DNA of 64,000 nt from Pascua guehoae (Eukaryota > Basidiomycota > Tremellomycetes > Trichosporonales > Trichosporonaceae): the NCBI GenBank assembly GCA_001600415.1, contig BCJX01000002.1:2407300-2471299 (forward strand). The letters run 5' to 3'. Of this stretch, positions 33,801 through 44,395 are shown piece by piece. The notes beneath the pieces are model-generated. The model was not told the origin of the DNA and searched no databases. It saw only the letters and a list, made by a program, of their open reading frames with translations. The position numbers and the translations under genes were made by a program. Numbering within the stretch: the first letter of the stretch is position 1; the number at the start of each line of letters is the position of its first letter.

Positions 33801-36800
33801 TCACCAATACCTCCCGTCGTCGGCCTCGTTTTGTGCGACGTATTCGGGAACGTGCATGAACTCCTCCTGTACACGTGAGCGACAGCCCCACCCTTCTTCA
33901 GAGTGCACGTACCAATCCCAGCTCGGCGAAGAAATCCACCTCCACATCTTGTGCGATGGTTCCATTCAGCTGGGCAGCGCCCATTTGCGGTGTCCCCGCA
34001 CGTGACTCAAAGCTGAGTGCGCTGAGCACACGTCTAATAAACCGTGCAACGTAGGCTGGCGCTGTTTTGCTGTCCTCGTCTGTTACACTTGCGTGTGACA
34101 TTAGGACTCGGTGGAGGATCGTCAACATGTAAGACTTTTGCTGCCGGTTCGAATAACGGAAGACCTGGACGGGTGTGAGCAACATGTTGAACAATACTCG
34201 GCCATAAAACGCACCTTGCGAATAAAGACGCCCAAACACGATGTCATGCAGCTCGCCGAGTCCTGCATGATCACCAGCATGCCGTTGCGTGCCAAAATGT
34301 CAATCTCGTTTGCAATCTGAGAAATGATATTAAGGCACGCGTCCAGACGAAGGGGGTCATGCGGTGCCATTTCTAGCCGGTATCGCTTCATCACAAAGAT
34401 GAAGTCCAGGATCGACCAAAGGAGAACATGCTCCATCTCTTGGTCAAAACAGGGTGGTGGAGCGTCCTTGTTAAACCACCTGGCTATCATTGTTTCGGCC
34501 TGGATCGTGAGAGTTTCGATTGCCAACTCGAGGTAGGATGGGTCAGGGCACTTTGACTCGCATAGCGCGCCCCACTGGTCCTTGAGCTTGCAGACTCTGT
34601 TATGAGTCAGCGACTGACACACAGGGTGAACTCACTGTATGCTGGCCGCAATGTGCATGTCAACGCTGTGCCCAAGGTGGATGTGGTCGCGTGCCCATTG
34701 TTCAGGCTGGAAGTGTGAGCACACGATGACTGATCACAGGCGGTGCACTTACATCGGTGTGGTGGTTCAAACGAATCATTGTAGGTAGACCGTGCACATA
34801 GGATTGGCTGAGGGTCAGTGTCTCTCCTCTTCAACCCATCGCTATCACAACTCACCCTCGGTCAAAAGCTGTACGCAACCTGTGTCAGTACATCCACGAC
34901 ATGCTAGGGCACGGGCTTACAAAACAGGCCTGATGTCGTCAGCATAGTCATTGGTGGGAGGGTTTTGAGACGACAGAGACAGCTCGCCAGCAGTCATCAC
35001 GATCGTACGCTTGGACGACCGCCTTCTCCCGTTTGGCGGTGCCCAAAGCTCCCAATGCCCATACTCACAGAACCATGTCCTCTCAGCATTCTGTCGTGGT
35101 CAGTTCAATTCACCATGCGTCATCTTCGCGCCAAGGCACTCACAAGGATTTCCCTCGCATCCCTCTCGTCCTCTGGCAGTGGTTCTGTCCGGGGAATGTG
35201 CCAGAAGAGGCTGAATCCCAGTCTAATGGCCATTCCGACCTTCATCCATCCACTCGTGTCCTCTGGGTCCTTCCAATACGTCAAAATCATGAGCGATTGG
35301 ACGATCCCGATGTCAGTTGAACCCGCCTGGAGCGCACGATCGAGCACGGTCCTCGCGTGTGAAATCAGAGATGGGTGCAGGTCCTGGCGGAAGAAGCGAG
35401 ACGAGGTTGCGAGCACGGTGGAGAACAGGACAGACGATGTTCGCCGCAGGTATGGAACGTTGTGTACTGCAAGGTTAGATGTGGCCATGGAGTTGGGAAA
35501 CAAACGTTGAGCGTCCAGCACGGCGACGAGAGGGTTGAGCCTCTGGTGGAATCTGGGCGTGTGAGCTGGCCGGAAGAATGTTTGTGGACCTACAATTGCA
35601 CAAGCGAGTTTGCCTCGACCTCGCTGAGGACGCGGAGCGAGACGGGATCGTCACCCTCATTGACCTTGTCCATCATGTCGCCGTCGTCATAGTTCTTTGG
35701 TCTCCGGGCCGGCGTATGAGAGAAGAACGGTGCGCGCGGTGCGTACGAAGTGTCGCCGTCCGATGGGTCCAGGTGCTCTGCCATGTTGAGGTTCTTGTTT
35801 GAACTGCTGCGGGCATTGTTCGAGCCATGAGACTGGGTGGTCGGCGACACGGTGGCCAGGGGTTGCGACTGGGAAAGATCAACGAGCGACTGTGCCGTCA
35901 TGGCATTGGGTGCGAGTAGTGGTGGGGAAACGTGGGACAGTTGCTGCTGCTGGTGTTGTGATTGTTGTTGCTGTTGTTGGGGCTGCTGTTGCCCCCCACC
36001 GTAGGCGGAGAAGAACGACATTGACGGGTCAGAGTTGCTGTTCATCATGTTGCCTCCAGAAGTCCCCGCCTGAGTGGTCTGCGAAACGCTGTAGTTGGCT
36101 TTCCCAGTGTCGTTGGGTGCGGGCGAGTTGAGGAGGGCACGCCTGTTGTCAGTGTATGTTGTGGATGTGAATGAGGGCAAGGATGAGGGCAAGATGCGCG
36201 CGCACGACCACTCACCGAGAGTTTGGTGGACGTCCTTTCCTTTTGATGACGGGTGGGTCGGTACATGGGAGATTATAGCGGCCTGGACAATGTAAGTTTT
36301 ATGCACATGCTGGCGCGAACCAAGTCCGAAGCAAACGTTTGCCCCCATCTATCTCCATCTCGTCATCGGCCACTTACTGCATCGCGCACACGCAGCATTG
36401 GGCTCGGGAGGGCGGATGCAGCGAACCTAGATGTCAGCCGATAACATGATTGTCGGCCCGCGTGATTGCGGGGTTGTGGGGCGCCGACCGACCTTGATAG
36501 CACGGCAGGTCTTGCATCTGTGCACCAATGTCAGCTTTGTCTACAGTGGCGAGCAGAGCGAGGCCGAGCAAGAGATGGCTGGTAGAGCTGCGGGGGACGG
36601 AGGCACAACAATCTCGGAATGGGGACGTTGGGGCTCGTTTTACAGCACCGGCCCCTTCCTCGGCATCGGCATCGGCACTTGGCCCTGGTCGGCGCGGCAG
36701 GTGTCAACTTACGCAAGCTTGGCGCGCGAGGTCGACGTGTTGTTGGTCGAGACCTCTTCGGGCTGTGCGGGGTCGGAGTCGGGGGATGCCTTTGGAGACA

Positions 36801-36801
36801 T
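33801..36801 (-). CDS. Zn2Cys6 fungal-specific transcription factor, with an apparent frameshift
   Basis: Exons (minus): 36801-36713, 36517-36493, 36426-36378, 36282-36216, 36142-35594, 35552-35144, 35090-34921, 34879-34856, 34807-34753, 34706-34636, 34596-33913 and 33866-33801. Exons 1-4 join to a perfect cluster C-x2-C-x6-C-x9-C-x2-C-x6-C (CKTCRAIKVRC then CARCSRYNLPC), followed by the basic linker KRKGRPPNSR. A Gln-rich stretch comes next, then the fungal regulatory domain: MAIRLGFSLFWHIPR, ERTW, FDRGQSYVHGLPTMIRLNHHTD. The segment 35090-34921 may be partly intron. Within 34596-33913 the frame changes near 34240-34285: upstream reads NEIDILARNGML, downstream LHDIVFGRLYSQGAF. Both sides look coding, and the last exon ends VAQNEADDGRYW. 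A nuclear activator or repressor; targets unknown. Confidence 0.8.
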
Positions 36802-38864
36802 TCTCGATAGGTCTCGCAAATGACAGTTGAAGGGAGTGATGGGAGGATGGAACGAGTGTTGTAGATGGTGGCTTCGCCGAGAGGAAGAGGGGTGACGATG
36901 GTGAATCGCGACACAGGCAGAGGCCGGGTGGTGCGGTGTAATTTGTGTGGCGCAATAATACCAATCAATCTACCTTTGGTGTGCACGCGGGGGTGGTGGG
37001 GCCGTGGGGTGGAGGCAAGGGATGGATGGCGCGCACGGCCGTCCTAGGTCCTGTAGCTTGTAGGCCTGTAGGCTGCAGGCGGGCGGGGGGAAGGGAAGGC
37101 CCGGGGGAAGAGATGTGCAGATGGGGGGTACAGGCAAGCAGGCCTTCCCTCTGGCGGGCGGGCTACGAGCTAGCGAGCGGGGGGGCAACGGGGTTTGTAA
37201 ACCTGGCTGGATGCATGGGTGAGAAGAGGGGGGGTGAGCACAGTGAGGCTGGGTGAAAAGAACAGCCTGTGGGTGAGACTCTGGGTCAAGATTGAAAGCA
37301 TGCGGGGGCCGGTTATTCACGAAAACGGCCCGAGTCACGCGCCGCCCCGGCCCGATCGATCCCCAACCAATCAAACCAAGCCGCACAGCACACACTCCAC
37401 CCCACATCTCACATGTCTTGTGTTTGAGAATCATTATTGCCATCCCTGTCTACGGTTCTTGCATTGCTTGCGTATTTTGCCTCTTCATGCAGGTGTTCCA
37501 AGGCGCTGACCCTACCATGTACCGGCGGCGGGTGTGCAGGACGTGATTCTATTTCAAGTGGAACGATGGCGAATTGCGGGCTGGTGAGGGGAGTGATTGG
37601 CCACCAGCCGCCGCGACCACCTCCCACTCCGGATGTCCCGGCAGATAACATGCTGCGGATACTACTGCGTCCATGCGATTGGGGCATAATGCCGACCTGA
37701 TGTACTTGAATTCCCTAATGCACTCTAACGGACCCCGCATCTCACGGTCATGTGAGTCCAGCGGCCAACTGTGCGGTTGGGATTAATCCAAGATGGTCTC
37801 GAGCCCTTGTCGATCCAAGATGGCCCTCGAGCCCTTGTCGTCCATCGACGTCCCTGCCTTTGGTCTACGCAGCAGGCAGGGATGTGTGTGCAGCCACCAC
37901 CAGAGCGACCATTGTTTGACAGACGGACAAAGGGCCCCAGACAGCGCGCGTGATAGCATCTCCTTGGGGATGAAACACAGCATTTGGCACGGCGGTTCCA
38001 GTTGTTCACCAAGAAGACAGTGGTCTGCAAAGGAGGGGGCCCGCAGTCCACAAAAGGGACGGAGTGGCATCGTGCCAGCGCGCCGGCACTGCACTTGTGA
38101 GCACAGCTTGACCGCTGAGGGACACGCCTTTGTTCGCGCTTGCCATGCCCCGCTTGTGCCCACTTGTCTCCGTCAATATCGGTGACTTTCATCCACTTGG
38201 CCATGTTGCATGGAGTAGACAGAAAAAAGGGCCATACAGCATGCAGCTGATTTCTATTATTCGCATTGTTTACGAGGAGCTGTGCAGGCGTGCCGTGCAT
38301 GTAAACAATGGCGACGCCGCGAGTCCGACTACCCCGGCCGAGTGGGTGACCGTTGTGGCACTGTGGCAGCGTTCCTGGCTGGGAGAGTAGCCTTTGTTCG
38401 TCCATCACCGTTTTGTCTTCTTGCCATCCACGCGTTTCATCTCTACACTGCCTCTAAGAACCCATCACAGTCACGAGGCGGTCTACACCTCACGACTATC
38501 CCTCTTTGCCACCTTTATCGTGTGCATAAAAGGAGGCTGTAAACATGCAGTCTTCATCAACCCATTCTCCCACCTTTTCATCCCGTTTTATCTGGCCTAC
38601 ATTGCCGCTTTCGATATCACCCACCGACATTGTCAACCACCTACCTACCCTTCGCAATTCACTCCTCTCCTTCTTGTGATAATCCGTCACAACCACCTCC
38701 TCTTCATATCTCCCCTCCCCATACTTTAGCCTTCACTCTTCGCAGCCATCACACCAAGACATTCTTTTGTCACTCGCTCCATCAGCATCACTTCATCGAC
38801 ACGGCGCCCATCCACCTACTTCATCAACTCTGCGCCCGCCCACCTTCCCTCATCATACACCACC
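36802..38864. other. Intergenic region between divergent genes
   Basis: It contains the promoters of the Zn2Cys6 gene (-) and the large orphan gene (+). A 27-bp direct repeat (gatccaagatgg...gagcccttgtcg) occurs twice at 37783-37837. A TATA-like GCATAAAAGG lies near 38523. A 227-codon frame on the minus strand (37725-38408) shows no domain and is not called. Confidence 0.5.
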
Positions 38865-41800
38865 ATGTCCAGCGAGGTGCCGGGTGTAACTCTGGTTCAC
38901 CCTCGCGAGCTGTGGGGGGCCGATAAGGACCACCCCCTTTTTAACGTGCGCAATCGCGTCGCACCAACCGCGACGCCTTATGAAGACTTGAACATTTTCA
39001 ATATGTTCCCTGGAACGGTACGTGTGCTTTATATTTCGGCCATATACGAGTCCTCGCTGATATCTAGCCGCAAGGCCCCCCATCGGTCCGCCCAAACACT
39101 CAATTAGACAGCCTCGGTGACGATATTCGTACTGTCGCTGCCGAGACGGCGGCACACTTTTCTCCCGAGCACCGACTCGAGCCCGACATCGACGACGATA
39201 TGGAGGTTTACGCCAACATTGTTAGGGCGTCGTTCAGTTCCGACTTGTGAGTGTCATTATGCCTACCAGTGCGCGATACTGACTCGCAGTGGCTTCGAGT
39301 GTGGACCCTCTACCCCAACGGCAGATGCGCCGGGCTATGGCAATGCTTCGTGGCCGCCGCGCTTCGGAGGCATGCTCGCCACGCCCCACTACATGCTCGG
39401 ACTGGAGGCGGCTAGGATTCAAGTCTGCCTTGGCCCTGGCGGTCCTATCCCCCAACACGCCACGGACACGGTGCGGTTCATGCTCCTGAACAATGTCGAC
39501 TTTTCCGCGGGCCACGGTGAGTTTAAAACGACCCATGTGTGCCTGTTCCCGTAAATCGCCACACGAGGGGCGGGGCAATCTGTTCAGTGTGCTGATACCC
39601 GCAGTCCAGGCGTTTCCGCACCTACTCGGCTATCACGCCGACACCGGCGTCCCCCACCCCGATGACGAGCCACGTCTTTTAACAGGCATGAATGCTGCTC
39701 TCCGCATGGCTGTGCGGCTCCACGACCGGGCGAACGCTGCCGAGAATGGGGCCTGCCTAATGATGAATGAATACACCACCGAGGTGTATGGATTCGTTGC
39801 GGCTGGTCCCCTGGTATCATTTTATGTCATGGCCCATGTCAACGGGCAGACTGTGAGTGTGGTTACTCTAATATTCTTCCCTGTCTTCGCCACCTGTGTG
39901 GAATAATTCTCGCCCGAAAATATATATATATATATAAATGCTGACAGTAACAGTACGCCGCGCGACTCTGGCAAGGCAGCATCGACGAGCCGCCCAGCCT
40001 CGCACGCTTTTTGGGGCTGCTCGCACGCGCCAATGCGTGCATGGATGACCGTGCCAGGATCATTGGCAACTGGCTCTATTGTCTGCGGCATGAGGCGCGA
40101 ACGAGCGCCGAAAGGGCCGAAGTGGAAGAGTCCCTCTCGGACGCAGCCAAGTCTGACAACGAGGACGACAACCATACGGGCCGTGCCGACGGCGTCACCG
40201 ATCCAACCACTTCTCTTTCCCGACAGTTTAGCCCCACAGAGGTGGACGACTCAAGTGAACGGGCACACGAGTCCGAGGTTGATGAACTTGACCCGACGAC
40301 GAGCCCGAGTTCCAAGCCACCATCGTCTCCCTCTCCGCTTGTCCGCACAAATGCGTGGACTGGCTCTGCCGATCCCGCCTTTGAGGCTCGGGGAGAACCA
40401 TCTTCCCAGAAGCGCCGCCGCAACGACAGCGACAACGACGAGGACAATAACGAGGCGGAGCACGCTGCGCGTCGCCGCAAATTCCACAATGCGTCCCCCG
40501 TGGGTGCCGCCACGTTGCAACCTGGCTTCGCACCTCGCTCTCCAGCCGCTGGGGACACGGCACACACACGCCACCAACCCCATGAAGACCACACGCAGGT
40601 GAGCCACAAAGAGCACGGCGACGGGTGCAACGAAGACCCCGCTGACAGGTATCCCCAGCCGCAAGCGACGGATATTTCTTCCCCCCCACCTCAATTCCGT
40701 TCCACCCACCCCCCTCTCCCGCATCTCATCAACGACCTCGCCACAAACCCCCGCTTCCCGATCGTGTCCCCCCCACCCCGTGGGTCATCTCTTACCGAAC
40801 GCCTCACCCTGGACCGCGGGATGCGTAAAAACCCCCCTCGGCCGCTCAACGAGCTTCCTCCTCGCCTGCCATCCGCGGGGAGCAACCCTCCGGCTCCCAC
40901 TGCGCCTGTGGAGCCCCCCGCTGAGTATCCATCCCACGGCGTATTTGTCCCCACTTCTCCCGATATCGACGACATGGGCATACCAGAATCGCCAGTGTAC
41001 GTACCAACGTCGCCGGCACCTCAACCCCGGCCGCCCTCCTTTTATGGGGCTTATTCTCCTGTGCCTGTGCCGGCGAGCCCGCTCGCCGATGGGCCGTACG
41101 ATTATGGGGCTCATACTCCTGTGCCTGTGCCGGCGAGCCCGCTCGCCGATAGGCCGTACCGCCCCACCCCCATCATTCCCTACGCACCCCTTCCATCGTC
41201 TCCGCGAGACGTGGACAACGACGACGTCGCCCACGAGGAGGACCTTGGTGCCTTCTCGGAGGCCATGCCGCAGCAGCCCCCGGCGTACACACCTCCCCAC
41301 ATGGGGAGCGCGGTCACTCGAGCGGACGCCGGGGCATCGTCCGCTCCGACTGAGCAGGCATACAACCACACGCGAGGAACTGGAGTGAACTGGAACACGG
41401 ACGCCGCGCCAGTGAACGGTGTGCGGCGCCTACACTCTCCGCCAGCGTATCGCCCATACACCTGGCAGTGCTACCCCCGGGCCGCGAACGACGATACGTT
41501 GCGTTCTCCTCCCCCGCGTCGGCGTTCTCCTACCCCGCGTCGGCGTTCTCCTCCCCCGCGTCGGCCTTGGGCACCGCCACACCGCACACCCCTTCGCGGC
41601 GAGGGCCGTCGCTCAGGATGGGCCCATTCGTCGACGACCAACACGCTCGACCCGTGGGGAGGGAATGCGGACGCCGGTCCATCCACCGGTCGTGGCACCG
41701 CTGCGTATGGAGGCTACCCTCCCGCGCACGGCCTGGGTGGAGGGAACGCCGAGGCGGGCCCGTCCACTGGTCCCGACACCGCTGCGTATGGAGGCTCGTC

Positions 41801-43520
41801 CACATACGCGGGCCCGTCCACTGGTCCCGACACCGCTGCGTATGGAGGCTCGTCCACATATGCGGACCCATCCACCGACCCCGGTACTCTTGGGTATGGT
41901 GGCTACCCCCACGCGCACGGACCCTCGTTTGACTCCGACTTTGGTGCACGCCCTTCCGGCTTTGGCCCCGACTTTGGCGCACGCCCTTCAAGGGCGCCTC
42001 GCTACTCGCCGTACCACCGCGGCGGTGACGGACGCCCGGGGGAACGCCTCGTTGGATTAGGTATCACCGTCCTCCGTGCCCCGATGGGATCCGAGATCGA
42101 ACCAGTGCCCTATGCGCGGGACGACGAATTCGACGTGTACTCGCGGCCGCTGGGCGGCGACGGCGGGCTCCACCGCCAACCGCCGGCTCAGCAACGTGAG
42201 GATGAGTGGGAGGAAGGCGTGGGCAACCCCGACCGCCCGTCCTCGCCCCCCCCTCCGGTTGGCGGGCGCGTCATGCGCGACAACCGCAAGCGTAGGGCCG
42301 ACGAGCTGGCCGACGACTACGACACCGACCCCTACGGCTATAAATACCGTCGGGTCGGCGCCGATGCGGGTCGTTCGTCCACGCGGCGTCCCGGCGACGG
42401 GGCCACTCGGGAAGCCCACACCCCCACCCTGGCGCGTCCCGACATCTCGAACCTCATCGGCGGGCACGGGGACGGGGGCCGAACGTTCGACAGCGGCCGC
42501 GGGCGCTCTGGCGAGCCCACCCTCGTCCGCTTCGACGCGTCGGGCGCAAGCCGCGAGACACCAGCAGAAGGCCGCCGGGGGGGCTTTTCCTTCACGGCCC
42601 CGTGGCGTAGTCGCTCTGCGCGGCCAGACGAGGCTGGCAACAGCGCAGCCGGCACGACGCACCGTGAGGAAGCTGCGAACGACGAGGGCGGACGCCCGGC
42701 GCCGGAGACCGAGGACGCTGGCCGTCAGCCCACCGCCAACCTCGGGCAACGTCTGTTCGGGGCTCTCAGTCTCCTTCGCCCGCGCCACAACCGCGGCCGC
42801 TCCATGAGCGAGCGGGCCTCGGCCCCGCCGCCCGCCGAGCGCGGCCGTACGCGCAGTCGTACACGCGAGCGCACACGCGAGCGCTCGCGTGTTCACAGCA
42901 CCGTTCCCCCGCCGGAGACGCCTCCCGACCAGCAGGCCCACACTCCCGCCCAGGCGCCCCCTGGCCCCTCGCGCCCCACCAACCGCCCCCCGACACCGCC
43001 TACCCCGACCGTCATGCGCCAGTCCGCCGCCGAGCATGCTACGCTGTGGGCACTTGTCCACGCTGCCGAGCAGGTTGAGTCGCCGACCCATGCCCAACCC
43101 GCCGGGCACGCTGGGCTGTCGACAGATGCTCAAGCCCCCGCCAATGCTGGGCTCGTGGCACTCACCGAGGCTGCTGATGATGTCCAACCCGCCGCCGATG
43201 CTGGGCTGTCGGCACTCGCCGACGCTGCCGATCATGCCCAACCTGCAGCCCATGCTGAACCGTCGACACATGCCCAGCCCGGCCCATCCACTCAGGCAGG
43301 TCCATCGACGCAGGCAGAGGCTGGCCCATCGACGCAGGCAGAGGCTGGCCCATCGACGCAGGCAGAGGCAGGTCCGTCGACGCAGGCAGAGGCAGGTCCG
43401 TCGACGCAGGCAGAGGCCGGCCCATCAACGCAGCCACAGACACAGCCGGACAGGAGGAGGAATCCCGACCGCAAAGCTAAGAAATTTGCGGAAAAGGTGG
43501 GGAACAAGATGCGTCGCTGA
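38865..43520 (+). CDS. Large protein of unknown function: ordered N-terminal domain plus disordered, repeat-rich tail
   Basis: Exons 38865-39017, 39068-39246, 39290-39516, 39605-39852 and 39954-43520 give 1457 residues; all phases close. Residues 1-320 look folded (HPLFNVRNRV, MEVYANIVRASFSSDFGFEC, YMLGLEAARIQVCLG, GLLARANACMDDRARIIGNW) but match no family I recognise. From about 330 on the chain is disordered: acidic and basic patches, Pro-rich repeats (YGAYSPVPVPASPLADGPY twice), RRRSPTPRRRSPPPRR, PSTGPDTAAYGGSST repeats, RTRSRTRERTRERSR, an alanine-rich HAQPAA segment, and a run of AGPSTQAE units near the end, closing with KFAEKVGNKMRR. RS-like and basic stretches could mean nuclear or RNA-related work, but that is a guess. 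The last intron has two tandem acceptors. Confidence 0.8.
39921..39938 (+). repeat. AT dinucleotide repeat in intron 4 of the large orphan gene
   Basis: An uninterrupted run of alternating T and A ahead of the branch site TGCTGACAG, in otherwise GC-rich surroundings. Confidence 0.85.
41756..41887 (+). repeat. In-frame repeats encoding PSTGPDTAAYGGSSTYA
   Basis: Near-identical copies of a 51-bp unit in the large orphan gene; further related units lie upstream (41680-41755). Nearby at 41050-41158 a 57-60 bp unit encoding SPVPVPASPLAD is also duplicated. Confidence 0.85.
43279..43437 (+). repeat. 24-bp tandem repeat encoding AGPSTQAE
   Basis: About six copies of gcaggcagaggctggcccatcgac-type units with silent changes. 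It lies near the 3' end of the large orphan gene and is prone to copy-number change. Confidence 0.9.
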
Positions 43521-43540
43521 GCGTGCGCGACGCGGCCCGC

Positions 43541-43640
43541 GGGGATGCCCGAGTGGTTAGAGGGGTGACGCTCAAGTGAGACGGACTCTGGAGTGGAGCC
43601 AGTAGTCAGAGGGGTGACGCTCAGGTGAGGCAGCTGGTCT
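43541..43640 (+). pseudogene. tRNA-Leu-like 5' half with duplicated anticodon-arm segment
   Basis: GGGGATGCCCGAGTGGTTAGAGGGG has the acceptor start and D-arm of a class II (Leu-like) tRNA, and GCTCAAGT could be an anticodon loop with CAA. A 22-bp segment (43559-43580) is repeated at 43608-43629 with one change. No T-arm (GTTCGA) and no 3' acceptor strand follow, so it cannot fold into a full tRNA. It starts 20 bp after the stop codon of the large orphan gene, probably in its 3' UTR. Confidence 0.5.
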
Positions 43641-44395
43641 GCCGACAACCTAGGACATTATTTGTACACAGTGATTCGATGTGATGGAATGCGTTTGCAG
43701 TGGAGAGAGGTCGCAGTTGGAGTACCTGTTGAGCGGGGTTTGAGGTGGTGTAGAAGAGAGTTGAGAGTTGCCACTACTGTACTGTACGGTACAACTGTCA
43801 CGACCAAGCCCTTTTGTTTGTGTCACTACTTACTACTTGGCGGGTTTACCGAGGCTATTACGTAGGCGCCGCCAGATGTCCAAGCCTATACGCACGCCTA
43901 CTGTCTAGATGCCGTTGTTTGTTCCGGCAAACGCAGATCTGCTTGGTCGGGTGATCATGCCGCCTGCCGAAAAAAATCAGCCCGGGGCGGTCGTGTGGCC
44001 GTGTGGGCTCTACTCTAGTCAAAGAGTCGTAAATCTCGATCGGCTTGGCCGGCTGGCGCCGGTCGGAGATTGGTGGCGCTACGCCGACTGGCTCCTGGCT
44101 ACTGCCCCCCGTGCCAAGCGGCGGCAATAAACCCCTTGCTACTTACTCGACTCGGCACCTCGCCTCTGCTCGGCCGGTTTGACCGTTTGCATCTCGTGAC
44201 TCTCCATTTGCTCCTTACCGGTCAACCAACTCGTCCATCGCGACTCTTCGATACCCCACCACCCCACCCAACCTACACCTCGCATCGCCGAGGATAGACT
44301 TACACCAACCCCCGCGACGACCTCGACGTCGACCCCTGCGTGCGCGCCGACTCTTTTTTTAAATCTCGCTCTCGGAGACTGCAAATTCTAATCTC
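43641..44395. other. Intergenic, upstream of the PQ-loop gene
   Basis: Overlapping TACTGTAC octamers lie at 43775 and 43780, within a GTACTGTACGGTAC palindrome-rich spot. No gene seen. Confidence 0.5.

Noticed and set aside
37725..38408. Minus-strand frame of 227 codons between two genes
   Set aside because: No domain, no splice partners, irregular composition; not enough to call a gene.
42057..43271. Minus-strand open frame of 404 codons
   Set aside because: Antisense to the repeat-rich last exon of the large orphan gene; composition simply mirrors the sense repeats.
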